Assembly: GCA_013399015.1 (NCBI GenBank)
Contig: VWZX01006814.1
Coordinates: forward strand, 2,612,340-2,676,339
DNA length: 64,000 bases
Source: Galbula dea
Taxonomy: Eukaryota > Chordata > Aves > Piciformes > Galbulidae
Direction: 5' to 3'
Positions 25,000-37,180 of this stretch are shown here, piece after piece (the first letter of the stretch is position 1; each line of letters starts with the position of its first letter). A program made the position numbers and the translations under genes. The notes beneath the pieces were generated by a model. That model was not told the origin of the DNA, searched no databases, and worked only from the letters and a program-made list of their open reading frames with translations.

Positions 25000-26050
25000 T
25001 GCTGTGCAAATACAAGTTAAAAATACTTCCTATTCCAAAAACCTGGCAATCAAACAGGGAAAGATGGATGAGGATTAACAAGTTGAAAAGCACAAGAAGA
25101 GCAGTGATGATTACCATCCTGGGCAGGGATCTTGATGCATCTGTGGCATATGTGTGATAAGTTTTGAGCTGTTTTTTTTTTTTTCTCATAAACATTGTAG
25201 CAATAAAGTTTCAACAGAGGGATTAAGGAAGTTTATAGGGAGAAATAGTAATTGTAAAGGTAATACAAAGGTAATTGTAGGTGGGTCTGAAAATCCTCCC
25301 AGCTGTGATGAGCCATGAGAGAGAGGCAGAATGGGTATTTGCTTGCAGATTTGACTGATGAAAGGTTGGTCTCTTTGATTGGTCACATATACTTGCCAGG
25401 AGGTTGGCTGATATGCTGAATAAAAATTGATGAAGTGCCGTTGGCTCAGCCTTAAAAATGAAAATGAGTTACTGGAACTTGACATGGGAGAGGAATGGAA
25501 ACTGGAGGTAGGAGTGAAGGAAGTAGAGGGAAGCACTACGCAGAGAGGAGTAAGTTGCCCAAAGAACCTACTAGAAAAAGATTGCTTTTGTCAAGGCCAT
25601 TGAAGATTATTTGAGTAATCAGTGCAAAAGCTGATGAAAGCCTGGACAGGAGGTTTACATATCAGTTGACGAGAGAGTCTGTATTTCAGTGTTAACCTAG
25701 AAAGAATCTCCAAGATTTTAAAAGAGAACCTGAAGATTATGTTTAGATAAAGCAAAACCAGCAATGGTAGAACAGGGAAATAGAAAGAAGGTAGGAGGGA
25801 GAGCTGGGGATGGTAGAAGGTTGAAGAACTGGGTTCTTGCCATGTGAATCTTGAACCAAAGATGGATATACTCATACCTGTCCCAGTGAGAGACAAATCT
25901 TCTGAGATCATGTCTTTTTTCTGTAAAAGTAGATTCCGCTGGAGATATCTTAACTTAATTCTGAAGTTGGAAAAATCCTTAAGGATTTGGGAGGCTAGGA
26001 CAAAATTGGTCAGCCCAGCTTTAATGTGAAAACCTTCATGTCTCATGCAG
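25000..26050 (-). other. Strand-biased block with long minus frames; origin unknown
   Basis: For about 1 kb the plus strand is rich in G and A and the minus strand in C and T. This gives three minus-strand frames of 66 (24995-25195), 116 (25186-25536) and 151 codons (25591-26046) one after another. Their products are rich in Ser, Leu, Pro and Phe, as the skew predicts, and show no domain I recognise. A run of 13 T lies at 25172-25184. Consecutive long frames on one strand could be relics of an ancient retroelement. They could equally be a purine-skewed transcribed region or chance. I do not call a gene. Confidence 0.35.
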
Positions 26051-27284
26051 TATGCTAAGTAGTGTGTTATGGTAGATAAAGTAGACAGGCAAGGTCAAAA
26101 TAAAACCATGTCTTTATTCTCCAGATCATCAGAAGCTCATAGAAAGTAATTTTTTCAGGTTTTGTTTTATTTGGGCAAATGACTGCACATTCTGATAAAT
26201 GTGCACACAGCTTTTTTTAATAATTTGCCTGTAACAGCACAGTGCTTGAATAATTAAAAAACGTGGTTGAAGTTAGTTAGTTGTTGAACTTTTAGAAGCC
26301 ATGACGGAATGTGTTAAAAGCAATTGTTCAGCTCAGTGCTAGTGGTGGGCTGGGAGATGCAGGAATAATGTAACTAACTAGTTGCTGTCACAGAAAAAAA
26401 TTGAAATAACTCCTACAGCCTTGTGAGATTTGACATGTATATTTTGTATGTACACCTAGATAGAGATAATTTCTCCCTTTGTGCCCCTCTCTGTTTATAT
26501 ATATATATATGTAGATATGTACAGTTCTTAAGGAATGCTTGAGAAATAGTAAGGAAACCCCTGCTAGGTTGTGATCATGTAAATAAGGTGATGGCTGATT
26601 CCAATAAAGTCTTTGTAAAATGAGGCACCCTTGCTTTCAGACCTGAGAATGGGCTTGTGTTCCAAATCACGTGTCTGTCTTTTCAAACAGTATCTGAGAA
26701 GTGTTTTAACTCCTCTGGAAACCTTTTCATTTTGAGGGAGCTAGTTTGGTAGTATGGCAGTAACCTGTTCAGTTGTGGCCTTAGATAGAGTGTAATGACT
26801 GACTCTAAAGTTAGTGTTGCCCAGGGATTGCAGTGGGGGTGGTTTACATTAGATTTTGTAAAATGAATAAAAAGGTCTAGAAAGATTTTCATAGGATATT
26901 TATTAAAGTATTGTGATTTGCTTTTTTTAAAGTAGTTCACTATTGCAATGATGTGAGATTTACATAGCAAGTAGTCTCATTTCTTTCTAAGAATTTAATT
27001 TCAGGTTCTGCAAATGGAGAGTCTTGCTTGCACCACTCTGCACCCACTTAATCTTTTGTTCCAGATTTCTTCACATTTATGTGCTATTGCTGAGATTGGA
27101 TTTGCACTGTTTAGATTCAGGTTCAGCATTATCTTCTTAAAAGTTTTCCATGGCCATTGTCTTGCATGTGCTCTAGGGGAAGATTAATTTGGTATGTCTG
27201 TATTTAACCTCATCTCTAAAGTGGAGAGAGAAACTGATGTTGTACCTGATGTAGGAGATTGATTAGACATTGACACAGCTCATA
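26051..27284. other. Unique noncoding sequence
   Basis: No gene or repeat family recognised except a TA microsatellite at 26496-26510. A 95-codon minus frame at 26683-26970 has no recognisable motif. Confidence 0.55.
26496..26510. repeat. (TA)n microsatellite
   Basis: Seven to eight TA units, followed by GTAGATATGTA. Confidence 0.85.
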
Positions 27285-27795
27285 AATTCATAGAGCTTAA
27301 GGATGGAGGACTGTTAAATCATCATCTCACCTACTGTATAAAAGAAAGCCAGTGAATCTCACCTAATTATTTCAACATTTAACTCAGTAAGTCATGTGCA
27401 TGAAAATATCTTGTCCAGAAAAACATCCACCATTTGTTTGAAGAGATAGGGAAGTCACCTCTCTCCTTAGTAATCATTCCAATAGTGACTCAGTCTTCAT
27501 TTAAAGGAGTAGGAGATCCTGTTTCTAATCTGAGTTTGCCTAGCTTCAAGATTCATTCCTAAATTCTTCATATTGCCTTTCCTGACAGACTGGAGACTGC
27601 ATTAGCAACTGGAACCTTCTGCCATGAAAATACTTAGGTCCATAACTAAGCTTCTGTTCAGTTTTATTATGATAACTGAATTCCTTAACTCCCTGGTTGT
27701 AAAATAGGGTATTTGTCCCCAGTTTGTAAATCTTTTCCATGGCCCTTATCTGTATTCTTCAATTATTCAACACCCTTTTTAAAATATGGAGAGGA
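27285..27795 (-). mobile_element. Ancient CR1-type LINE 3' relic (amniote-wide type)
   Basis: A decayed minus-strand copy of the older CR1 type known from turtles and crocodilians, distinct from the young avian CR1 pieces in this window. The order of blocks agrees with that family's 3' region read backwards: AAATTCATAGAGCTTAAGG at the terminus, ATCATCTCACCTACTGTATAA, AGAAAAACATCCACCAT, AATCATTCCAATAGTGACTC, GAGTTTGCCTAGCTTCAAG, and a TGGCCCTTATCTGTATTCTTCAA block with ATTCAACACCCTTTTTAAA. The many small differences show great age. The 64-codon minus frame at 27546-27740 lies inside it and is meaningless. Assignment is from remembered consensus features, with several blocks in the correct order. 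Confidence 0.8.
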
Positions 27796-30560
27796 GAAGT
27801 AAGATGCTTTCAATCATTTTGGTTTTGTTTCAGGGGAGTATGATTCACAGGTGATTCACCAAGATTATGCAAGACATCATGAGGCAGCCTCTATGTTGCT
27901 TTTATGTTTCATGTCTGCCAAGTTATCAGTGTGTCATACCAGCTCTGGTTTACTTTCTTTGTCTAACTGTAGAAAATGTGATAAGGAATCTCGAGTAAGA
28001 TAAAATCTCCTGAGCACCCATGCTTTCTGTTTTCTTCCTCCTGAATATACAGTTCTCACAGCTGAGATAACAGAATAGTAAGTCATATTTACAAGTACTA
28101 TAAAAACTTCTGCAGACTATAAAAGTTGGTACCCATGAACGATAACCCTTCTCTCCTCTGCTGTTGACATTGACATTTTCATTGCAGCCCTAACTGTAGA
28201 CTAAAGAGGGTAGAACCCTCATCTTCTTTATACCTTTTCCATCCTCTTCAACCTGCCACAAATCCATACTGTAGTCTTGGGGTCTGTCAAATGACTGCAA
28301 CTCCAGGTGTCAGGTGGGGGGAAGTTTTTTTTCCCACCTATGAATAGCACTGATCCCTGCTAGCTTTTTGTATTACGATTTTATGGTGATGTTGGAGTTT
28401 TTAAGTGGGATGTGGCCTAGAGGGAACGCGCTTCAAAGTAACTCACCTACTTTCTCAGTGTATTACAGTGTATCCCTCTGGCAGAAGAAATGTCAGAATC
28501 CAAATGTTTTTTTCACCTCTGGGTAAGATTGACAGATGTGCTGCATGCTATGAGTTCTAGGGATCTGTTGTTTTCTGAAGGAGGAGCTTCCTGAAGCACG
28601 TCCAGTTTGAAAACTTAGTAAGTGCTGTGTACAAGGAGGAAGAATGGGGTGATGGGACAATGTAGCTCCTTTCAGCTGCACCTAATTTCTGTCACATTGA
28701 GAAGCAGCTGTATAAGGAGATGCCAAACTTGTAGCAGAGACACAGCTGTGTAGTGGGAATCCTGCACTTAGCTGTAGCAACTCCAGTGGTATTGTAGGGC
28801 CAGAAGTGATGGTGCAGTTCTTGGTAAAAGTCAGGCATATAGGTAACTTTGCCTTTAACAGAAGGATCATTTCACATGGGGAAGTTGATAATAAGAGAGT
28901 AGGTTAAAGAAGATAATGCTGGAGGTTTGTTTTAGCCCTCCCACTGCAGTGTGTGAGGAGTCAAGATCTTGTTATTAATTTTTTTTCCTTTGTCTCTTCA
29001 CTGCTGTCAAAGTCAAAAGCTCTTACCGAGAAGTCAGCTGATTGCAGCCAGTGCCTTGCCTTACCATCCTGCATTTTTACAGAACTTTATCATTCAGTTG
29101 CTCTGCAGCCTTGGTTTCTGAGACTGTATTGGTGTGCAAAATGATTGTATTATTGTCTGCTTGTCAGCCACACAAACTGAATATTTTTTCATGGATTTTA
29201 AAGTGTAATAGCAAAAAGAAAAATAGTTTTGCTTCTTCATTCATAAAATGGTGTGTAAGTATTAGGCATCTGTCCTGGGTCAGACTGCTTCCATGTACTT
29301 CAGCTTGCATTCTTCTAACATGTGCAACATCACATGACTGGCAAGAAAATATGAAAAGCTCTGTGTAGGTTATCGCTACCTGCCCCACATGGAAGTTACA
29401 CACCAGGTCTTTAATAGGTCAGAATTTACTTAAACTCTGAAATATGGTATTTCAGAAAGACAGGAACCACCACTCTTATCTGTATTAACATCTAAACTAG
29501 TGCTGAATTTTAATAAGATTTCTCTCTTCTTGTGTTTCTGTCAGCTAGAACAACCTTTTGTGTGGTTACAATACCCTGTAAAGCTAAAAAGGGCTTAACT
29601 TTGGATTTCAATTTTTAAATTAACCAAAATGAAAACAACTATCCAGACCTTCTGGACAGTGTGAATTAAAGAGAGGAGATTCTCAACTAAGGGTGATTAG
29701 CACAGTTTCATCATTTTTTTACTCCAGGTATTACCTTGCCAACATATGAAGTTTTGTGTGTTTTATTTCTTAAGTGTGCATTGCACTGAGGAAATTCAAA
29801 CTGTGTTGATGGGGCTGTCAGTGCCTTCATGATTAGCTTGGGTTTTAGGAACCTATTTTGCTACTGTGTGACCATTTATACCATTCAATATGGTTAGTGG
29901 ATTTGTGCTGCTAAACTACCAGAATAGCACAGTAACGAGTGAGGGCCCAGAAAACAGCAGATAGGAGCATATCGGTATGTTTATCACTTTTAAAAGGTTA
30001 TGGCAGCTTCCATGGGCCCATATAAAGAAATTTCTTATTGGTTTAGGTAAACCTTGCTTGAACATTAAATTTTGCATGTGACTCTCATAATCAAGATCTC
30101 ATTACATTTTTTAGTAAATTTATACTCAAACCCTGTTTTAAATTGCTACCTTCAGAGAATTTGTAACCCACAATGCTTTCTTATGCTTTCCTCACCTGTT
30201 TGGGTTTCTCAGAAGAGCATGTCCTGGTATAGCCTTCACAATACAGTGCCGAGGCACAGCTGGGTAAGCTAATGGCACAGGAAGAGCCTCAGCTCAGAAA
30301 TGCCTCATATGCATCTTCTTCAAACCAATATATTATCCATAACCACATTTATTACTATTACTATTTTAATGTATCTCTGTATGTGCATGTATTCATGGTA
30401 TCAGGGATGTGGTAGCATTCAGTTTTGTTGTCCTAAATGCTGCTGTTCATGTCTGTAGTCTACATAGTTCAGTCTTTCAGTCCTGTGCATCTACCAACCA
30501 TTCATGCTCTGTGCAGTATTCACACATATATTATGTTAAAAAAAAAATAATAAAAAAAAT
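27796..30560. other. Unique noncoding sequence
   Basis: No gene or repeat recognised. Overlapping plus and minus frames of 60-108 codons at 28.5-29.4 kb have no motif and lie in antisense pairs, as chance frames do. An A/T simple tract lies at 30538-30559. Confidence 0.5.
30538..30559. repeat. A-rich simple repeat
   Basis: Short A runs interrupted by T (AATAATAAAA type), about 22 bases. Confidence 0.8.
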
Positions 30561-30618
30561 ACATTGTTAGGACTGTGAGGGCTGTGAATGGATTATTACA
30601 ATTTGCCTATCATAGTAA

Positions 30619-30639
30619 TGACACCTGTTAGAGGTGTGA
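30619..30639. promoter_or_regulatory. T-box-like inverted half-sites
   Basis: TGACACCT, a 5-base spacer, then AGGTGTGA. The right arm is an exact T-box factor half-site (AGGTGTGA) and the left is its inverted copy with one mismatch. Such a match can arise by chance in 64 kb, and no neighbouring promoter supports a role. Confidence 0.3.
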
Positions 30640-31054
30640 TACAAAAGGCAGTGACAGGCAGTGTAATTTAGTAATTGTAGCCATTGTGCTGTATAGCTGG
30701 TCAGTTCACCAGGCAAGTACAAAGAAACCAGTGTTAAGGCTAAGCAGGGGTGGGTAAGCTTAATAGAGAGAGCTAGTGCTTTATTGAAAGAAACTTTTGG
30801 TGGAGGGCTAACTCCCAGGGGGAAGGAGTTAGAATGGCTTGAAAAGAATGAACAAAAGTTTAACAGTGGTACAGGTTTTCCTGTTTCAGTCCTTAAAGTG
30901 ACAGGGAACTTCTGGTGATGAGCATGGCTTGCTCCACTGGCCAAATGAGGGCAAAGAGAGAGAGGGAAGTTTTCTGAAATGCTGGGAGGGTGCTTAGTTA
31001 TTGCAGCTGCAGAACTGAGGTAAACCCAGGCTAGTGGTTGTCCCTTTCTCCATC

Positions 31055-31215
31055 TTGTTGAACGTCACAGTTGAGTTTGGCAAAATTGATTTCATATCAA
31101 GGTATTGATTGAAGGGTGACGTGGTCGGAAGGTAAGTTCGGGAGGTTGCAGAAAGCTCCTGCTAGCAGGTCATAAACTTATTCTTCTACAAATCCGCGTG
31201 TGCATATATGATTTG
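31055..31215. promoter_or_regulatory. CpG-retaining stretch with strong splice-donor match
   Basis: Six CpGs lie between 31062 and 31200, including GACGTGGTCGG and the CCGCGTG words, in a CpG-poor background. The sequence CGGAAG/GTAAGT at about 31126-31137 fits the vertebrate 5' splice-site consensus perfectly from -2 to +6. Together these suggest a noncoding exon on the plus strand or a conserved regulatory element. No open frame supports a coding exon. Confidence 0.3.
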
Positions 31216-31885
31216 AGTGTTCATTTGGATGGCAGGCCTGACAACTGCTAATATTTGAAGAGTTAGCTGAGCTCTGAAAAGTTAACTAAGGTCTTCAGTG
31301 GCTTCTTTCCTGGTATATAGAAGCCATAATGTTCATGAATTTTATTTATATTAAAAATAATGGAGCTAAAGATGCAAGGATAATTTGTTACTAGTTCCTT
31401 TGTAAACGTGTTTGTTTTGTAAGCTGTTTGGAGTACAGACCTTGTCTTCCATACTTTAGACACGGAGGAGGAGATACTCAATAGTTTCTTAATCCCAAAT
31501 ATTATTGGTTTCGATCATTTTGTGAGCCAAGGAACCACACAAAGACTACATAAATCTTTTCCCTGATGCAGTATCCCTGTAGACCCCTAATAGGGTATGT
31601 AAAATGCATAGCCATTAATTAATTTTCTGTTTCTGTTAATTATGAGAATGCTAAAATGCTTATAGACTTCTTACACCAGTCCTTTTTGGGTTTTTTTAAA
31701 GTACTTTGAGATTGTCTTTATCTCTCCTCCCTCTACCTCCCATCTGGATATTTGATTTTCCACAGAGCATATTGGTCTTTCTTCTTGTGAACCTGTAATT
31801 ATTGAACAAATTGTTGTCACAATGAAGAACCTCTTACACGTTTATGAGGATGCATTAGAAAACAATAGTCTTGAAAGATAAGTAG
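31216..31885. other. Unique noncoding sequence
   Basis: No gene, repeat or CpG clustering seen. A 72-codon minus frame at 31263-31481 has no motif. Confidence 0.5.
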
Positions 31886-32730
31886 TGGACGCAGCACTGA
31901 AACGTATTAAGGCCAGATTGACTCATTTAACAGCTTTAAGAGAACAAGGAAGTAGCCTGAAGTTAACAAAGGTCTGCACAGCAGGGCATTTATGCTAGCA
32001 AATACTAATTCACATTTGCTAAACAGTATAAACAGATTTGCAGTCAACACCAGGCATCCTATTTAAGGGGATTAGGTGTACCACTTACCTATTGTCTGGG
32101 CTGAGGAATGTGGGCTGCTCAATATGTTCCTTGCAATTAGCCCAATTAGGCAGACACACCCTTTGTGCAAAGCCAGTTACAGGGCACTTAATCCATTGAT
32201 TGGGAAGGTAATAGTTCTTTGCATTTAGAAGTTTGTCCCGTGGTGTTACTTGCAGCTTTGCTGATTCCACACCTAAGCGTTAAAGTGCCCACACATTGTG
32301 GGTCAGGCAGGTGGTTGATAAAGTGTATTTGTTTTTTGTAAACTCTGCAAACTGACCTATTGACAGTCAGCTGATGGAATGCTGTAAGAAGGAGGGAATA
32401 GCAAGGAGCTTTGTAAGCAGAGCAACACCAAGTGTTAATAAATCCCCATCCCCGTGGTCTAATGCTAAATGCAAGAGTGGTGCTTTTTTTACGTTCAAAG
32501 TGCATTGCCCTTAGTCATAACTTCTGGGCTTTTTTCCCAGCAAGGGTTAAAAACATAGCAAAGGATTCATGTGATACACATGCTATTATCACTGATTTTC
32601 TTTAGGAAGTGATTCATGTTACCCTGAAGCTGCAGAAACCCCTGCATTCCTTGTATCCTGACTGTCATTCAGGTGGCAAAGGCCATTTCGAGGCTCCTTC
32701 AGCTAGTTCGAGGGTCAATACAGCACAGTC
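31886..32730. promoter_or_regulatory. Candidate conserved noncoding block
   Basis: Complex unique sequence with scattered retained CpGs (TTGTCCCGTGG, AAGCGTTAAAG, CCCCGTGG, TACGTTC, then ATTTCGAGG and TAGTTCGAGGG). It also has paired ATTA-type cores, such as CAATTAGCCCAATTAGGC near 32134-32152 and ATCCATTGATTGGG near 32190-32204. Overlapping minus frames of 61 and 105 codons have no recognisable domain. The texture is enhancer-like. This is inference only, and the borders are approximate. Confidence 0.33.
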
Positions 32731-35390
32731 CTACTGAGCCCTGGAAGGAAGTTAAAGAACCAGTCCCAAAGGCACCTTCCTAGAAAATTATTACAAAAGA
32801 AGGCTGTGTAAAAACAGAAGAATGAGCTGGTATTCAGCCGAGTACTTACGTATTGTCTACAGGCATCTGAATTTATTGCAGATTATATGCCAAAGTAAAA
32901 TCAAGCTTTGTGCCAAGAAAAAGGAGCTGAAGCAGTTAGTGTGTGTTATTGGGTGATCTTCCTGCACTCTCTACTGGCCTTCTGATGGTTGGAGAGGAGA
33001 CTGGTTACAGTTAGTGAGCTGCTGAACACTGCTTTCCCCAGCAGGAGAGGCTGGGTGCAGGTATAGCTGACAGTATGGTGTGCACACATGAGCCAGCTCA
33101 GGGGCACATGGTGGTATCTACAGCTTCTACAAACCTGCTAGGATGATACTGGTTAATTCCTCAAATACTCATGGTAAAAGCCTTACCTAATGCATCCTGA
33201 GCTTCAGATCTTCTTGCACACCCTGCATCATCACCAGTACCTGTTTAACCAGAGAGAATGTTTCAGAAATCCTTCTGAAGCTTTATAGAGATGTCTTTGT
33301 TCAAAGAAGTTTCTCAGGCTTGTAAAGGATCTTCCTGGAGATAGAAACAGGAAGTTCACAGGGCACAGATGGGAGAAAAGGTTTGGCTTTGGGTTCCATT
33401 TCTTAAGGGAAAGAATATCCAGTCCCTGAAATGGAAGTGGGTCGTTCCACTCATGCCTTTAAGGTTAAAGTATTGTGCATAAAGTTCTCCTGTAAGGTGC
33501 AAAAGAATGCTTCTTTCAAACAGACAAGAAACTGGATCAAAGGCAACACACAATCTCTTGAGTGCAACCTTTACTTCTCGTGAAATCACTGGGGCTCCTT
33601 GGTGGGTTGAAGGCAAGGATGTGGCTACAGCCCTACTTGTGGCCACATTCAACCTTCCTGGAGTCAGGCTGAGTGTTTGTGTACAGTGTTTGTGTTGTGT
33701 AAAGGGTAATAGCACTAAACACTGCCCTCACAAACCACGGTAATTACTTCTACTGCTGAAAAAACCCAGAACATGAACAAAAATATCATAGAAAAGCTAT
33801 TTCTAACACTAGTGGTGCTCTTTATGGCTAAGTGTCAACCATCATTTTTTTCCTAAATTATGTGTTCTTTTTTCAAGCATTTAGATGATGCAAACCAGAT
33901 TTTTGTGGCAGCATTATTGCTCATAGCCAAAAGAGCATTCAAGGAAACACTGTATTTCTGCTAAATTGCCATTTATTCAGAGCACTTTGAGTTGTTTATC
34001 TTTTTTTGTTATCCTGACAAATCAAGTAGCCATTGAACCTTTAGTTCTGAATATAAGTTAAGTAATAATTTTAGTAGAAGTACTAACTACCATCTACTTT
34101 TTGGAGGTGAGAGTATACAGAGTTCTGGCTTTGCTTTATTTTTAAAAGAAAAACTCCTTAGGAAAATTGTTTTTCCAGTTTGGTTGTAAAGCTTTCTGTT
34201 TGTTTGGTTTGAGTTGGGGTTTTTTTGTACAGGTAGTATGATAGTAGAAATATTGTTGTTGTAATTGCATTCTAGGTAGTGTTCTAGAGTTATTTTTTGA
34301 TTTGTTTACCTAGTCTCTGGACTGATGCTGTTAGTTTAAAAAAGATATATTGTGAGCATTCATTAGAAGAATACTGTGAATGCCTTTTAGTTTTTCACAT
34401 TGCTTTTTATTCACTTTGAGTGTTCCTAATAGTGAGTGTTTAATGGAGGGAATGTTCCAGAGGAAAAATATGGTAGCAGATAATCATGCAAAGGTATGTA
34501 ATTATGAATATTTGTCCCAGGCATGTGAATATGAAAGTTCTTTGGGGTTCATCCAGTCAGCAAGTAAGAACAATAACATGAGATAGAGGTGATTAATCAA
34601 GTGTTGCAGAGAGAAAAATATGAATTACAAGTAATCAAAACAGTATCTAGGACAAATAGTTCACAGGCAATCCACAGGCTGCACATGTTCACATGAACAG
34701 ATCACTGAATTGTTTCAAGGTGAGGACATTTGTATACATGAAAATCTTTATATGCAGTCATGAATAGAAGAATGTATTAATACAGTTACATAAATTGTTT
34801 ACTTTATAAATGCTATAAAATTCCTTTTTCAAAATAGACCATTTCTGGTTTTGCCTGTAAAGAGTGGAAAGCACAATCATTAGCTTAGAGCTGACTTCAG
34901 ACTTCTGCATTAAAGAAAGGAAGCTGACAGTCAGCTCTATCCAGTGCATAGTGTACCCCTGAAAAATATTGTATCATTCACCTGTAAACATAATTCTGTT
35001 GTTCATTTTAAGATGTTAAAACCTAGAGTGGTGGATCAAAATAAACACATTTTTCTTTGTAGTTTTGTCTAATATTTGTCATTTCTACAGTGCATATCTC
35101 CTTGTTCTGCTGCTTGGCTTCTGCATAACTGCTACTCCCCTGCTTGCTCTAAAAAGTCCAGAGGTTTTACAGGAATATTTTTTATCCTCCTTCCTAGGCA
35201 TTGTAACTTTTAGCTCAATAGTGTTTAATTCAATTACAGTGAATTAAGTTTACCTTAGGATCTTTGGAGCCCCTTAGAGGGCTGATCTGATTAATTACTG
35301 TGCAAAACAGATTGTTAAAATAACTAGGTTTATGCAGTTTCTCTTTGTTCTTTCCTTTAGCTTCTGTAATTTATAGACATTGATATGATG
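32731..35390. other. Unique noncoding sequence
   Basis: No gene recognised. At 33356-33743 a 119-codon minus frame and a 78-codon plus frame overlap antisense. Neither has a domain I know, so at least one is chance and probably both are. Confidence 0.5.
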
Positions 35391-36375
35391 AGTGAGGTTA
35401 ATGCAGGAGACACGTTCCCACAAGCTCACTGATTCTTCTGACTTCCCTCCCTGTCCAAAACCAGGCTTTTGTGGGTGAGGACCATGTGGGACCCCTTCCT
35501 GGGCTGTGACATGTGTCCTCCAGTGTGACGAATTTTGTATGTCAATCCCAAGTAGATGACCAGCAGAGGAATCAGGGTGGCCTTATGTGCAGGTTATTAA
35601 GAATTTAGTAGCAAATGAACTTTTAATGCAGAGTACAGGCTGAATTTAATTTTGTCTATAGTTTTAATCATAGCAACCTATCCAAAGCTAGAAAATACAT
35701 CCTACTTGTTACCAGCGCTCCTGATCTTTGTCGTGCCTTGGACAGTAGAGAGCAGCAGGGTAAGGAGTCATCTGAGCTCCTGATGTTGCGACAGTTTTCT
35801 ATGGGTTCACACAGGTCAGGGGTTTAGTGGTTTGTGTAAGTGGCTGTGGTCCTGCTCCTGAGCCAAACCAGACAGGCCTTAGTAGAGACATGGCTATCTA
35901 GTTGGACACTTCCTTATATGACAAACAAAAGTGGCTTATACCATTCTTGGGCAAATTTATCCCATCCCTCTGTAAGCTTGGCAGGTTCACTGGTGACAAA
36001 GTGGACATGGTTTTGAGCCAGGCAGTGCAACAGGGTGTAAGGGTCACTTGGAAGGGAAACCACCTGCGTTGGGCATAGCTTATAATTTTGCTGGATGCAC
36101 AGCAGGAAGTAGAAAAGGGAAGGCATGGTGTACTCTGTGCTCAGAGAGCTTGAGTGTGTCACTGCGTGGCTGGAGGTTGTAGCTGCACTTGTAGCCCAGG
36201 TGGGGGGGATGGAAGAGGTCTCAGTCCAGCATAGGCAATTCACTAGACTTCATCCTTTCTCACTTCTCTCCCTCATTGCTCAACACAGCGCAGAACAAAT
36301 AAAATCAGTCTTTTCCTGAGGAAAACCAAGCTGGTTAATACAGGCTTATCGTTCTTTATATGCTGGAGTGGGAAT
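35391..36375. other. GC-richer unclassified stretch
   Basis: GC content and G-richness are higher than in the neighbours. A 109-codon minus frame (35914-36243) and a 64-codon plus frame overlap here, and neither is recognised. It abuts the 66-bp tandem duplication at 36376. This could be an old, diverged LTR or other repeat that I cannot classify. I found no TG...CA ends or target duplication. Confidence 0.4.
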
Positions 36376-36507
36376 TTCCAAAGTTAATCCAGGTCTGTAG
36401 AGGGGAAGGTTAGTATCAATCACTTCAAACAGACTGGGGTCTTCCAAGGCTAAGTCAGGTTTGTAGGGACAAAGTCCAGTGTTATTCTCTTCAAACAGAG
36501 CATGCAG
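36376..36507. repeat. 66-bp tandem duplication, two diverged copies
   Basis: Unit 1 is 36376-36441 and unit 2 is 36442-36507. Both start TTCCAA and carry TAA.CCAGGT or TAAGTCAGGT followed by TGTAGGG-type sequence, and both end with CTTCAAACAGA at the same phase. The exact 66-base offset holds at both ends. The copies differ at many positions, so the duplication is old. Confidence 0.8.
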
Positions 36508-37180
36508 CCTCCAGTGTGTGAGGGATGTGTTAATGGGACCGTATGTGTGTTGTAGCTCTTATTCATTTGTAGGTTTTCTGTGATTATTTCTTTTTTTAAT
36601 CTACTGTTTAAGCTCTGCCATTTGTATTTTTGCTTTGATGGATAGAGAGGTGGTGAGAAGGGAGGAGAGCTGAGGTGTTACCTATTTTCCCCTTTTGGGG
36701 CATAGGCCTCATTTTATGGAACTACTGAAAGTTCTCAGTAGTTTAGCCCCTTTTTGAAGCACAACAGAAAGTCACTGCTGCACTGATGTCATCAAAGAAA
36801 AATGAGTCAGTATTGAGCTGAAAAGTGCATAAAAAGTTTATGGATCTTTTAAAAAAGTTTCACCATGAACTGCAGCATTGGATTTTATCTTGAACAAAAC
36901 CAAATCAAGTGTTAAACCTTTCCACATTTAGATGTTGTAATGAAACTTGAAAAGTAGTGTTGAGAGAGGCAAAGTGCTCAGTGAAAGACCCTGGCAATGT
37001 GCACTGCAGGGGGATCCAGAGCAGGAGCTGGACTGGGCCTGCCGGAAATTGATGCTAAAACTCAGTTAAACTAGGTTGGTGCCAAGAATTTATCTCACAT
37101 CTGTTTTGCCTTGATTTTATATTTAATTATCACCTGCAGAAAGTCTGATTTCTAAGCATTTATTATGAAATTAATAAAAG
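36508..37180. other. Unique noncoding sequence
   Basis: No gene or repeat family recognised. Confidence 0.5.

Noticed and set aside
29264..29310. CTGGGTCAGAC word resembling the 3' end of some reptile LINEs
   Set aside because: Only about 11 bases match and the neighbouring blocks do not follow in order.
33356..33743. Overlapping 119-codon minus and 78-codon plus frames
   Set aside because: Antisense pair with no recognised domains and no clear exon signals. Most likely low stop density by chance.
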